Assembly: GCF_005377625.1 (NCBI RefSeq)
Contig: NZ_CP040098.1
Coordinates: forward strand, 434,001 to 498,000
Origin: Desulfoglaeba alkanexedens ALDC
Lineage (GTDB): Bacteria; Desulfobacterota; Syntrophobacteria; Syntrophobacterales; DSM-9756
Reading direction: 5' to 3'
Length of the DNA: 64,000 nucleotides
Below the pieces are notes generated by a model. It had not been told where the DNA came from, did no database searches, and saw only the letters and a list, made by a program, of their open reading frames with translations. Made by a program: the position numbers and the translations under genes. Positions 25,926-33,882 of this stretch are shown here, piece after piece; the stretch's first letter is position 1; every line of letters starts with the position of its first letter.

Positions 25926-26230
25926 AGGGCTTCCCCTAACCGCCGTTCCGGTATCTGCGGCACACGCGTAGCAGCCCGGAAAGGAGCCGTTCGACGCCAG
26001 AGGCAGCACCCTACTGGACTTTACGGTAAGAGCTTGTCCAAAAACAAGCTCATAAAACTCGGGCCCTGAGGTACCTTGTTCCTGTAGCAGCGGCCTTGGC
26101 CGCGATAAAGGTTGTTGTAGGAGCGGCGCCCTCGCCGCGATGAACCAACCCCAATGCCCTGCCCCATCGGCCCGAGGGCGGGCCTCCTACAGCGATGCGG
26201 ATCGCCGGCAAGCCGGCTCCTACAACGGTG
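25926..26230. repeat. Gap with REP-like palindromes
   Basis: 26060-26228 holds several alternating GCGGCCTTGGCCGC / GCCGGCAAGCCGGC units within TGTAGGAGC...GCTCCTACA frames, the same family as at 15715-15842. They run directly into the truncated end of IS copy 2. No gene. Confidence 0.7.
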
Positions 26231-26623
26231 CTACCCGCTGTTTCAGGCCGTATGGCGAAAGCTCCAAACCAAACAACCTCTGGGAGAGGATCCGGGCCAT
26301 GTTCCGGGACTTCCGGCTGGAGTCCATCCGGATGCTCCACGAGGCCCTTCTTTACGGATACAAAAGGCTGACCTCCATCATCGCCTATAACACCTCGTAG
26401 GGCGGAGAAAGGAATCACCCCATGCAGAACCTGAGCCTTTCACCCGAAAAACCGACGCGGAGGTGCGCCTTCAAACCGGGCATCTGAGCCCCTCACGCTC
26501 CGGGTGGCATCCCTCAACGGGACTTTCGGACCCTCGATCACCCCAAACGGCCCGCTGAACACTTGAAGACTCTCCTTTCACGCCCGCTTTTCATCCAAGG
26601 ACCATCCGCTCCGGGAATTGCTG
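26231..26623 (+). mobile_element. IS remnant (copy 2): transposase 3' end plus left end
   Basis: It matches the inverse of 3800-4195 of copy 1 and ends at the same terminal CAGCAATTCCCGGAGC (inverted, 26608-26623). The transposase tail WERIRAMFRDFRLESIRML to IIAYNTS is present (stop at 26398-26400). A two-base deletion near 26272 shifts the frame. Everything upstream of 26231 is missing, replaced by REP-like repeats. Confidence 0.85.
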
Positions 26624-26705
26624 GCCGCTGCTTAATTGTCAAGATTTTTCAAGTAATCTCTTCCAACGGCATCGCCATGGATTTTTTCAAAAAAGATTGT
26701 CTTCT

Positions 26706-26719
26706 TTGACCTATGTCAA
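26706..26719. promoter_or_regulatory. Palindromic operator upstream of hcp (HcpR/FNR-like)
   Basis: TTGAC-CTAT-GTCAA is a perfect inverted repeat 81 bp before the hcp ATG. CRP/FNR-family palindromes with TTGAC half-sites are typical, and HcpR regulates hcp in Desulfovibrio-type bacteria under nitrosative stress. The regulator gene is not in the window. Confidence 0.6.
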
Positions 26720-26800
26720 GAGAAAGGTGCACCAGAAGGAGTAAACAAACAAAACTGATCATGGTAAAATCACAAACCGTCAGCGGAAAGGAGTATCAAC

Positions 26801-28465
26801 ATGTTCTGTTTTCAATGTCAGGAAACCGCCAAAAACCAGGGGTGCACCATCAAGGGGGTCTGCGGCAAACCGGAGGATACCGCCAACCTGCAGGATCTGC
26901 TCATCCATGTGCTGAAGGGAATCGCCGTCTACGGCGAGAAGCTTAGCGAGCTGGGCCTCACCGACCGTGACACCGGCCTCTTCGTCGCCAAGGGTCTGTT
27001 CGCCACCATCACCAACGTCGGCTGGGATAACGATCGGTTCATCGCCATGATCCGGGAAGGACTAACCCGCCGCAACCAGCTGCGGGATTTCTTCCTGGCC
27101 GCCTACCGGGAAAAACACGGCAGTGATTTTACCGAACCGCTGCCCGATGCCGCCACCTGGTACGCCGACGACCCGGCGGCATTCGCGGAAAAGGCAAAAT
27201 CGGTGGGCATTCTGGCAACCGCAAACGAGGACGTCCGGTCGCTGCGGGAACTGCTGATCATCGGCGTCAAGGGCATCGCCGCCTATACCGACCATGCCGC
27301 CATCCTCGGCTACGAGCAGGACGACATCTACGGCTTCATCATGAAAGCCCTGGCCTCCACTACCAAGGAGCTGGCGGTGGACGAGATGGTCGCTCTGGTG
27401 CTGCAGGCCGGTGAGGCGGCGGTCAACACCATGGCCCTGCTGGACAAGGCCAACACGTCCAGCTACGGCAACCCGGAAATCAGCGAAGTCAATATCGGCG
27501 TCCGCGACAAGCCCGGCATTCTGATCAGCGGCCATGATCTCAAGGACATGGAGGAGCTGCTTGAGCAGACCGCGGGCACCGGCGTCGATGTCTACACCCA
27601 CGGCGAGATGCTGCCGGCCAACTATTACCCGGCGTTCAAGAAGTACGACCATTTCGTCGGCAACTACGGCAGCTCCTGGTGGCACCAGAACAACGAGTTC
27701 GAATCCTTCAACGGCCCGATCCTGCTGACCACCAACTGTCTCGTGCCGCTGAAGAAGGAGAACACCTACCTCGACCGGCTGTACACCACCGGCGTCGTCA
27801 GCTACGTGGGCGCAACCCATATTCCCGACCGGAAGGCCGGCGGCAGCAAGGATTTTTCCGCTCTCATCGCCCGGGCGAAACGGTGCAGTGCTCCCACCGA
27901 GATCGAGACCGGCACCATCGTCGGCGGTTTCGCCCACAACCAGGTGCTGGCCCTGGCCGACAAGGTCATTGACGCTGTCAAATCGGGCGCCGTCAAGCGG
28001 TTCGTGGTCATGGCCGGCTGCGACGGGCGGCAGAAATCCCGCAGCTACTATACGGAAGTGGCGGAAAAACTACCGAAAGATACCATCATTCTGACCGCCG
28101 GCTGCGCCAAATACCGCTACAACAAGCTCAATCTCGGCGACATAGGCGGCATTCCGCGCCTCCTCGACGCCGGCCAGTGCAACGACTGCTACTCCCTGGC
28201 AGTCATCGCCCTGAAGCTCAAGGAGGCCTTCGGCCTGCATGATATCAACGAACTGCCCATCTCCTACGACATCGCCTGGTACGAGCAGAAGGCGGTGGCC
28301 GTCCTGCTGGCCCTGCTCTTCCTCGGTGTCAAGGGCATTCGCCTGGGCCCCACCCTGCCGGCATTCCTCTCCCCGGCGGTGACCAAGGTCCTGGTGGAAA
28401 GGTTCAACATCAAACCCATCGACACGGTGGAAAACGATATCGCCGCGATGATGAGCGGCAAGTAA
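26801..28465 (+). CDS. hcp: Hydroxylamine reductase / hybrid-cluster protein
   Basis: A 554-residue cytoplasmic protein of class I type, the form known from Desulfovibrio. Cys3, Cys6, Cys15 and Cys21 ([13 protein letters not shown]...C) bind the proximal cubane cluster. The hybrid-cluster ligands are in motifs such as [54 protein letters not shown] and GQCNDCYSL. It reduces hydroxylamine in vitro and is thought to reduce NO in vivo. AAAGGAG lies before the ATG. It is the only intact gene in a stretch of broken genes and is flanked by IS remnants in opposite orientation. Confidence 0.96.
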   Translation: MFCFQCQETAKNQGCTIKGVCGKPEDTANLQDLLIHVLKGIAVYGEKLSELGLTDRDTGLFVAKGLFATITNVGWDNDRFIAMIREGLTRRNQLRDFFLAAYREKHGSDFTEPLPDAATWYADDPAAFAEKAKSVGILATANEDVRSLRELLIIGVKGIAAYTDHAAILGYEQDDIYGFIMKALASTTKELAVDEMVALVLQAGEAAVNTMALLDKANTSSYGNPEISEVNIGVRDKPGILISGHDLKDMEELLEQTAGTGVDVYTHGEMLPANYYPAFKKYDHFVGNYGSSWWHQNNEFESFNGPILLTTNCLVPLKKENTYLDRLYTTGVVSYVGATHIPDRKAGGSKDFSALIARAKRCSAPTEIETGTIVGGFAHNQVLALADKVIDAVKSGAVKRFVVMAGCDGRQKSRSYYTEVAEKLPKDTIILTAGCAKYRYNKLNLGDIGGIPRLLDAGQCNDCYSLAVIALKLKEAFGLHDINELPISYDIAWYEQKAVAVLLALLFLGVKGIRLGPTLPAFLSPAVTKVLVERFNIKPIDTVENDIAAMMSGK

Positions 28466-28481
28466 GCATCCCCATCGGTAA

Positions 28482-28506
28482 CCCCGGCGGCGGGCCGCCG
28501 CCGGGG
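28482..28506 (+). terminator. GC-rich hairpin after hcp, possible terminator or attenuator
   Basis: CCCCGGCGGC / GCCGCCGGGG stem with a short loop, 16 bp after the hcp stop. It is followed by GGCTAAAAAAG rather than a T-run, so intrinsic termination on the plus strand is unconvincing. It may instead be an mRNA-stabilising hairpin. Confidence 0.4.
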
Positions 28507-28532
28507 TGGCTAAAAAAGAAGGACTACCAACC

Positions 28533-28760
28533 ATGAAATGCCCCGGCCGGAACAGCCGCTACTGAAAACACGACGCCATCTTCGACGTCCACTGCCCCCA
28601 GTACGGCGCCAATAAGGTGGATCTGGTTGCCGAGGCAATCGACATCATCAGCCGCCTGTCATGGCCCAGTGCTGATGAATCGATCAATTTTGCCTGCGTC
28701 CACGATGCCCTGCGACTGACGGAGCTGGTGGAACGACATAAAAGCGAACCTGTTTCGCCT
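28533..28760 (+). pseudogene. Broken hcp-partner gene (Cys-rich N-terminus plus HD-domain tail)
   Basis: The start MKCPGRNSRY is followed by an in-frame TGA at 28563-28565, then KHDAIFDVHCPQYGAN. Intact proteins often encoded next to hcp begin MKCPGQD..YWKPG.IFE..CP.CG and end in an HD domain, so the TGA replaces a Trp codon. The frame then jumps, after a large internal deletion, to LVAEAIDIISRLSWPSADESINF..VHDA, which resembles the HD-domain tail. Two lesions, nonsense plus deletion, make it non-functional. The 3' border is blurred near 28760. Confidence 0.65.
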
Positions 28761-28765
28761 CGCTC

Positions 28766-28840
28766 TGTCAAGGATTTGAACGATCGCATGGTATTTGATA
28801 GATGTAGGCTACTCGCGATGAGGTGAATGTGATTCTCCAT
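28766..28840 (-). pseudogene. RAYT / Y1-transposase fragment
   Basis: Read from 28840 downwards the residues are MENHIHLIASSLHLSNTMRSFKS. This is the HUH-motif segment of REP-associated tyrosine transposases. Its upstream part is cut off exactly at 28841, where IS copy 3 begins, and its downstream part merges into unrelated sequence. Such transposases mobilise REP palindromes, which abound in this window. Confidence 0.7.
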
Positions 28841-29637
28841 CAGCAATTCCCGGAGCGAATGGTCCTTGGGCGAAAAGCGGGCGTGAAAGAAGAGGCTTCG
28901 AGCGGATGAGGATATCGGTGACCCAGGAAAACCGCAGAAGCCCCTTGGGGATCACCTGCCAGTGATTTGAAGGGAATAGGTGGTCTTGCCGGTGCGGGAG
29001 GTTTTTCGAAGGCAGGCGTCGGAAAAGACATTTTCCGACGAAAAACAGCCCGTGCCGTCCAGGGCCAGGATGTAGCGGCCGTCCAGCAGGGTCATCTGAG
29101 CCAGCGCCTTGGCGCGCTGAAGCCGCGAGAAGATCTCGCGGAAGGCGGGTCGGAACACATAGGGCGAAACCTCATCGAGAATCTCCCGCATGGTGCTGTC
29201 GGAAGCGACCTTCTCGATGTGGTAGAGCGCGTGCAGGTTGTGATCCCGAGCCGACCAGCGTTTCTCAAAGGCCGGAAGAGAGGGATCCTTCAAAGAAAAC
29301 ATGGCGAAGGCGCTCATGGCCGCATCCGCAAAGGAGATCTGCGGCCTGCCTTTGCGGGGATCGGGGATCTTTTCGAACTCACGGCGCACCGCCCTCACCA
29401 GGGCATCTGCATTCAGATGCTTGCGAAGTCGGATCTCGGAGGAAGGAGCGTCTTTGCTGGGCTTCATGGCAAAATAGCCTACCAGAGACGCGGGCGGCTG
29501 TTCAGCATGAAACAGCAAAATAGTCGAAAAAATTCACCTCCGAAACCCCCTTCGGAGCCCGAAATCACCCCCTGGGTTCGCGAAAACCAAATCCTTCAAG
29601 GCCCGGTTTTCAAGGCTTTACAGGGGCTCCGGAAATT
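28841..29637 (-). mobile_element. IS remnant (copy 3) with two internal deletions
   Basis: The left end CAGCAATTCCCGGAGC starts at 28841. About 60 bp later the sequence jumps to the part equivalent to 4384-4445 of copy 1, then near 28962 to the part equivalent to 4870 onward, and continues to the right end near 29637. The last bases of the right end (TTGCTG) are altered. Matching segments are nearly identical to copy 1, so the deletions are recent or the family is young. Confidence 0.85.
28952..29518 (-). pseudogene. Transposase N-terminal half, truncated
   Basis: It encodes residues 1-186 of the copy 1 transposase with few substitutions, including the first catalytic Asp in LALDGTG. It then terminates at the deletion junction (QITGR). 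The second Asp and Glu are missing, so it cannot be active. Confidence 0.85.
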
Positions 29638-29872
29638 ATTTTACTTGACCCACCTCACCATACCCGCTACCCAAAAACCGTCAGAAAGCAATTTCCTATT
29701 ACCTCTTATTACCTTATCACCCCTCACCCCGATCCGGACGATGGCCAATAGGGCGATCGGCACCGGTTGTTTGTCTCGTTGTTTGTTGAGGACCAAGGAT
29801 AGACTGATAACGGATAGAAAGGAGTAGGTTTCATGGCTCGTGCAGTCAAAAACAATATCATGATTACGGGTA
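29638..29872. other. Gap, no supported gene
   Basis: AT-richer sequence with no repeats of the main families. A short frame at 29833 (MARAVKNNIMITGIMSGG...) has an AAAGGAG site but runs straight into antisense of the PglX fragment. I cannot support it as a gene; it may be the start of another truncated gene. Confidence 0.3.
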
Positions 29873-30379
29873 TCATGTCCGGCGGCATCGCAATTGGTCC
29901 CAAAGGCGCAAATAAGGGTCTAAAAAGAGGAGGCACTCCAGGAACACCCGATAGGTGTCGTAACGCCCGCCGAGCGCGCCGCCGGAGATGCGCTCGAACA
30001 TCTGGAAACCGGCCGAACCTGTTCCTTTGCGGACGCATTCGACGACCAGCCCCCGCTCCTCGCACAGACGCAGCGCCGCCAATCGGTTGAAAGCGGTAAA
30101 AGAGATCTCCAGGACCATCCTCTCATAGGCGACCTTGCGGCGGTCCGAATCCTTCCCCGCCGCTCCGGCGGTGTAGTGTTCGAGAAGATCGCGCAGACGG
30201 CGGGCCGCCGCGTGCTGATCGGGCGAAAGGTGCGTCAGCTTTTCAAGCGGCAGCACGACGCCGTCTGGGTGGAGTCCGAACACGCCGCGGAGCTGATCGG
30301 TGACGTCCCCGGCCAGCCGACGCCGGCAGGTTGCGACGGTTTTGGCCAGCAGATTGCGGGTCTCTTTATCAAAGACCAT
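29873..30379 (-). pseudogene. N-terminal fragment of a PglX-like (BREX) DNA methyltransferase
   Basis: The first ~148 residues (MVFDKETRNLLAKTVATCRRRL..., LRGVFGLHPDGVVLPLE, FNRLAALRLCEERGLVVECV, GGALGGRYDTYRVFLEC) match the conserved N-terminus of PglX-like adenine methylases of BREX phage-defence systems. These normally exceed 1,000 residues. At about 29930 the sequence changes abruptly and the frame soon ends, so the methylase and target-recognition domains are gone. It starts within the end of the HepT fragment upstream (10-bp overlap). Confidence 0.7.
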
Positions 30380-30535
30380 GGTTTTGATTTCCCAAGGAAA
30401 TATTTTCCAGGAGGCGCTCCAGAAGTGGGAGCGGTTCCGGAATATTCTTTACGGCCGTTTTCCACACAATAGCCGTGTTGACCCCGAAATACTCGTGCAC
30501 GACGACATTACACCATACATTCCGCAGCCATGTCG
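30369..30535 (-). pseudogene. C-terminal fragment of a HepT/DUF86-like HEPN protein
   Basis: The minus strand reads RNVWCNVVVHEYFGVNTAIVWKTAVKNIPEPLPLLERLLE and stops at 30369-30371. HEYFGV...VW is the C-terminal signature of DUF86/HepT toxins, HEPN ribonucleases usually paired with an MNT antitoxin. The N-terminal two thirds, including most of the RxxxxH region, is lost beyond about 30535. It overlaps the PglX start by 10 bp, as in an intact defence operon. Confidence 0.6.
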
Positions 30536-30598
30536 GTGATTAATGGAGTAATTATGACTCAGCAATACTCGGAGGGGAGGGCCACGTCCGGGAAACCG

Positions 30599-30880
30599 GC
30601 CGGGCTGATGGTGCTATCCGTTTATCCCATCGGCGAAATGAGGGAAACCGAGCCGCCCAGCGACAGCGATGGCTCCGGCGCGCTGTGCGCCGTGGTCGAT
30701 ATGGATGGCGAATGAGTGCCGGATTGCTCGGAGCACCTGGACGAAATGGATCCCAAGGTCCGCAACGCCGAGGGGAGGTGGTCTTTTCCGCTGAACCCCC
30801 GCATCGATTACATCTTTGTATCCCCCACGATACCGATGGACCAGGGCCGGGTGCTGCCCCATATGCATCAAGCCAAGGTA
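30599..30880 (+). pseudogene. Decayed endonuclease/exonuclease/phosphatase-family remnant
   Basis: Two short frames (LCAVVDMDGE near 30700 and WSFPLNPRIDYIFVSP near 30780-30825) resemble the end of EEP-family proteins, where (T/S)FP...RIDYIFVS is conserved. They are separated by a stop codon and a frameshift. Assignment rests on a short motif only. Confidence 0.35.
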
Positions 30881-30897
30881 GTGGTCAGGAAGAATTC

Positions 30898-31189
30898 GGC
30901 CCTTGGAGCGCGGGCGTCTCACCCGCAGAGGACGCCATAGGCCTAAGAGTTGCGGGCGGGACGCCCGCGCTCCCAGGTTGTTGCCCACCTGATTGTGGGG
31001 TCATGCGCTCAGTACAGGTCCACAAAATAAAATATTTCTTGTAACATGCTATTAATTCTCTGGAAATTCCACCTTGTTCCCAAGCTCGAGCTTGGGAACA
31101 CAACCGTGCAGAAGCTCCAGCTTCGATTCCCATGAGGCCGTTCCCAAGGCAGAGCTTGAGAACGAGGGGAAAAGAGGGTCGTCGGGTTT
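30898..31189. repeat. Palindromic repeats of two families
   Basis: 30898-30985 carries GCGGGCGTC...GACGCCCGC units (also at 41661-41735). 31075-31170 carries TTCCCAAGCTCGAGCTTGGG and GAAGCTCCAGCTTC units like those at 14460-14620. No gene. Confidence 0.75.
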
Positions 31190-31252
31190 CGGAAAACGAA
31201 ATCTTCCAAATATCGTTGTTTCAAGCAGTTACAGAGGCTCCGGGAATTGCTG
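31190..31252. repeat. Solo right end of the IS family
   Basis: The final 40 bases (31213-31252) end GGCTCCGGGAATTGCTG and match the right end of copy 1 (5507-5546) with scattered changes. No transposase sequence accompanies it. Confidence 0.6.
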
Positions 31253-31334
31253 CAGTAGGAGAAATGGTATTCTCTGGCAGCCTCTAAAGGCCTCGTTTGC
31301 GCAAAGCTCCAGTGAACCGACCCCGGGCCCGACT

Positions 31335-32078
31335 TCAGCCGTTCCGTTCCTTTTCGAGCGCCGTGAGGGTTTCGTGCAGGCAGTCTTCGGCCCGGTAGCC
31401 CGAACGCCGTGCCAGGTCCACCACTTGGAGGAGCATCTTGCCCACATCCTGAGCGGTGAGCTCCGATTTTCCGGGTGCCTGATCCGCGGCGGGACCCGGC
31501 GCGACCGCCGGCTGCGTCCCTTCTCCGCCCGCCTCCCGGCTCCCCCCGCCTCCGTCGGCCCACCGTGACAGCAGCCGGTGAGCCCGCACCAGGGCCGGAA
31601 GACTCGCGGGAACGCTCTGTCCTGTTTGCTTCTTCCCTTGCTTTTCCGCGGCCTTTATCCGTTCCCAGTTGCTTCGTACTTCGTCGACGGATGCAACCTC
31701 CACGTCGCCGAACACGTGAGGATGGCGCCGGATCATCTTTTCGCGGATTCCACGGCAGACGTCTTCAAGGCGGAAGGTTCCGGCTTCTTCATAAAGGTGG
31801 ATCATGAAAAGCACCATGAAGAGGAGATCCCCCAGTTCCTCGCAGGCTTCCACCGTGTCGCCCGCTCGAACGGCCGCGGAAGCCTCGTGCGCCTCTTCCA
31901 GCAGGTAGGTCTGAACGCTTGCGGGCGTCTGCTTCCGATCCCAGGGGCAACCGTTTTCACCTCTCAGACGATCGATGATTTCCCAGATGGCTCGAACCCC
32001 GTCCCATTTCCGCCGATCCCGGCCGCCGTCCCCGAATGCCTCAACACCACGAGCGCCGAAGTCTTCCCTTGAATGCAT
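31335..32078 (-). CDS. mazG: Nucleoside triphosphate pyrophosphohydrolase MazG
   Basis: A 247-residue enzyme hydrolysing (d)NTPs to NMP and PPi. The first MazG domain is visible: GENGCPWDRKQTPASVQTYLLEEAHEA, then EELGDLLFMVLFMIHLYEE, the EExxE...ExxD metal motif. RRHPHVFGDVEV follows. The linker before the second helical domain is unusually Gly/Ala/Pro-rich (about 165-205). The start ATG lies 115 bp inside the 3' end of the cvpA-like gene, an unusually long overlap, but no later start keeps the domain intact. Confidence 0.92.
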   Translation of the reverse strand: MHSREDFGARGVEAFGDGGRDRRKWDGVRAIWEIIDRLRGENGCPWDRKQTPASVQTYLLEEAHEASAAVRAGDTVEACEELGDLLFMVLFMIHLYEEAGTFRLEDVCRGIREKMIRRHPHVFGDVEVASVDEVRSNWERIKAAEKQGKKQTGQSVPASLPALVRAHRLLSRWADGGGGSREAGGEGTQPAVAPGPAADQAPGKSELTAQDVGKMLLQVVDLARRSGYRAEDCLHETLTALEKERNG

Positions 32079-32614
32079 CGTGCCGCCTCTCTCCCATGGG
32101 ACCAATAACGCTGGATGACTTCTCTTTTTCTGTCGAATTCCTGACGAACCTCTTCGGGCGCCGCCCGCACCACCATCTGCGCCAGGAAGTGCACATAGGG
32201 CGCCAACCTGGAATTTCGCAGGAGCGGCGCTTCGGGCGAGAGGAAAAAGGTCAGGAGCGTCAGAAGGACCACGGCCAAAACGAGCGCCTTGGCGATGCCC
32301 ACCACGGCCCCTAGAAAGCGGTCCAGCCACCCCAGTCCTCCCTTGTGCAGCAGGGAACCGGCATAATGGCCGGCAAAACCGATGATGAACCACGAAAGTC
32401 CGAACACGACCAGAAAGGCGACCAGCGAGGGCTTGGGAAGTCCCGGAAAGCTCTCCATAAGCCTCAACCCGATGGGTTCCTGCCAGCGAAGCCCCAGGAA
32501 AAAGCCGCCCAACACCGCCGCGATGCCGAAGACCTGTGAAACGGCACCCCGCAAGACACCTCGAAGGAGGCACAAAAGAGCCGCGGCACCGATCACCCAG
32601 TCCAGAAGGTTCAT
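31964..32614 (-). CDS. CvpA-family membrane protein
   Basis: A 216-residue protein beginning MNLLDWVIGAAALLCLLRGVLRG, the classical CvpA start. It has four probable TM helices (about 5-25, 30-45, 60-85, 100-125) and a soluble C-terminal tail. CvpA is linked to colicin V production and envelope stress, with no defined biochemical activity. The tail past about residue 178 is encoded in the region shared with mazG and is probably not conserved. Confidence 0.87.
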   Translation of the reverse strand: MNLLDWVIGAAALLCLLRGVLRGAVSQVFGIAAVLGGFFLGLRWQEPIGLRLMESFPGLPKPSLVAFLVVFGLSWFIIGFAGHYAGSLLHKGGLGWLDRFLGAVVGIAKALVLAVVLLTLLTFFLSPEAPLLRNSRLAPYVHFLAQMVVRAAPEEVRQEFDRKREVIQRYWSHGREAARCIQGKTSALVVLRHSGTAAGIGGNGTGFEPSGKSSIV

Positions 32615-32815
32615 CCCGTTTCCGTTTGCTTTCGATAGGCCTTCAACCTCGATAATGAAGCGATGATACCGCATGGACCAAGCGGGCTTCAACGTCAATC
32701 TGTGACGATTTTGAGGGGTGTTCATGGGGCTTGATTTCGATCCGCCGAGTCCCCTATTGTCAGAATCCAGTGCAAATGCTATGAATGTTCGCCGGTAAGA
32801 GCCGGCGCAGGCGGA

Positions 32816-33880
32816 GTGCGTGAACTCTCCGGTCGGGCGGACCGGGCATCAGAGGTCGATTTGCTGGCAGCCGATCAAAAAAGAGAGTCGGACGTTACTC
32901 AGGAAGTTGTCTTCGACGACATCGCCGTGGTGCAGCAACTGGCCGGCGAACGCAACGGCCATCTGCAGATCATCGAAAAGCAGCTGGACGTCCGAGTCCA
33001 CCTTCGCGGCAACCGCTTCACCATTTGCGGCGACCGGCCCCAGGTGGAAATCGCCCGGAGACTCCTGGAAGAACTGGCGGGACTGGTCCGAGCCGAATAC
33101 CCCGTCTATCCCGGCGACATCGTCTACGGCATCCGGATCCTCAGCGACAACATCCACCGAAACCTCAAAGAGATCTTTCTGGACCGCGTTTTCGTCACGT
33201 CGTCGCGGCGGGTGATCACGCCCAAGAGCATCAAGCAGAAGGAATACATCGAAGCCATCCGCCATTACGACATCGTGTTCGGGATCGGCCCCGCCGGGAC
33301 GGGAAAGACCTACCTCGCCATGGCCATGGCCGTGGCGGCGCTCGGCGCCGAACAGGTGCGCCGGATCATCTTGGTGCGGCCGGCCGTGGAGGCCGGCGAA
33401 AAGCTGGGCTTCCTTCCGGGTGACTTGGCCGAAAAGGTCAACCCCTACCTCAGACCACTCTACGACGCGCTCCACGACATGATGGATTTCGAAAAGGCAT
33501 CCAAGCTCCTCATGCGCGGCGCCATCGAAGTGGCGCCCCTCGCCTTCATGCGCGGGCGGACCCTGAACGAAGCCTTCGTCATTCTGGATGAAGCTCAGAA
33601 CACCACCAGTGAACAGATGAAGATGTTTCTCACTCGTCTGGGCATGGGTTCCAAGGCCGTGATTACGGGCGACATCACCCAGATCGACCTGCCCGAAAAC
33701 AAACCCTCCGGGCTGGTCCAGGCCATGGAACTTCTCAGTGACATCCGAGGCATCCGCTTCGTGTTTTTCAGTAACCGGGATGTGGTGAGGCACCGGTTGG
33801 TGCAGGACATCATCGAGGCATACGACCGATACGAAGAACGGCCAAGCCGCGAACACAAGACATCGAACCGGGACGACTGA
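32816..33880 (+). CDS. PhoH-like ATPase
   Basis: A 354-residue protein. An N-terminal KH-like segment (about 40-105) is followed by the PhoH domain, with Walker A GPAGTGKTYLA (about 161-171), RPAVEAGEKLGFLPGDL and Walker B FVILDEAQNTT. The family acts on RNA, and in many bacteria the gene precedes the 7TM-HD gene and ybeY, as here. The start is GTG at 32816. It ends 2 bp before the next gene, so an operon is likely. Confidence 0.93.
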   Translation: MRELSGRADRASEVDLLAADQKRESDVTQEVVFDDIAVVQQLAGERNGHLQIIEKQLDVRVHLRGNRFTICGDRPQVEIARRLLEELAGLVRAEYPVYPGDIVYGIRILSDNIHRNLKEIFLDRVFVTSSRRVITPKSIKQKEYIEAIRHYDIVFGIGPAGTGKTYLAMAMAVAALGAEQVRRIILVRPAVEAGEKLGFLPGDLAEKVNPYLRPLYDALHDMMDFEKASKLLMRGAIEVAPLAFMRGRTLNEAFVILDEAQNTTSEQMKMFLTRLGMGSKAVITGDITQIDLPENKPSGLVQAMELLSDIRGIRFVFFSNRDVVRHRLVQDIIEAYDRYEERPSREHKTSNRDD

Positions 33881-33882
33881 CC

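Noticed and set aside
28563-28565. In-frame TGA as a possible selenocysteine codon, as SelB is encoded nearby
   Set aside because: The family has Trp at this position, there is no evident SECIS hairpin directly after it, and the remainder of the gene has an internal deletion.
29833-30090. Short plus-strand frame MARAVKNNIMITGIMSGG... with a good ribosome site
   Set aside because: After about 35 residues it is antisense to the PglX fragment; no family recognised, so kept only as a note.
32849-33856. Minus-strand frame opposite the PhoH-like gene
   Set aside because: Antisense shadow; Walker motifs lie on the plus strand.
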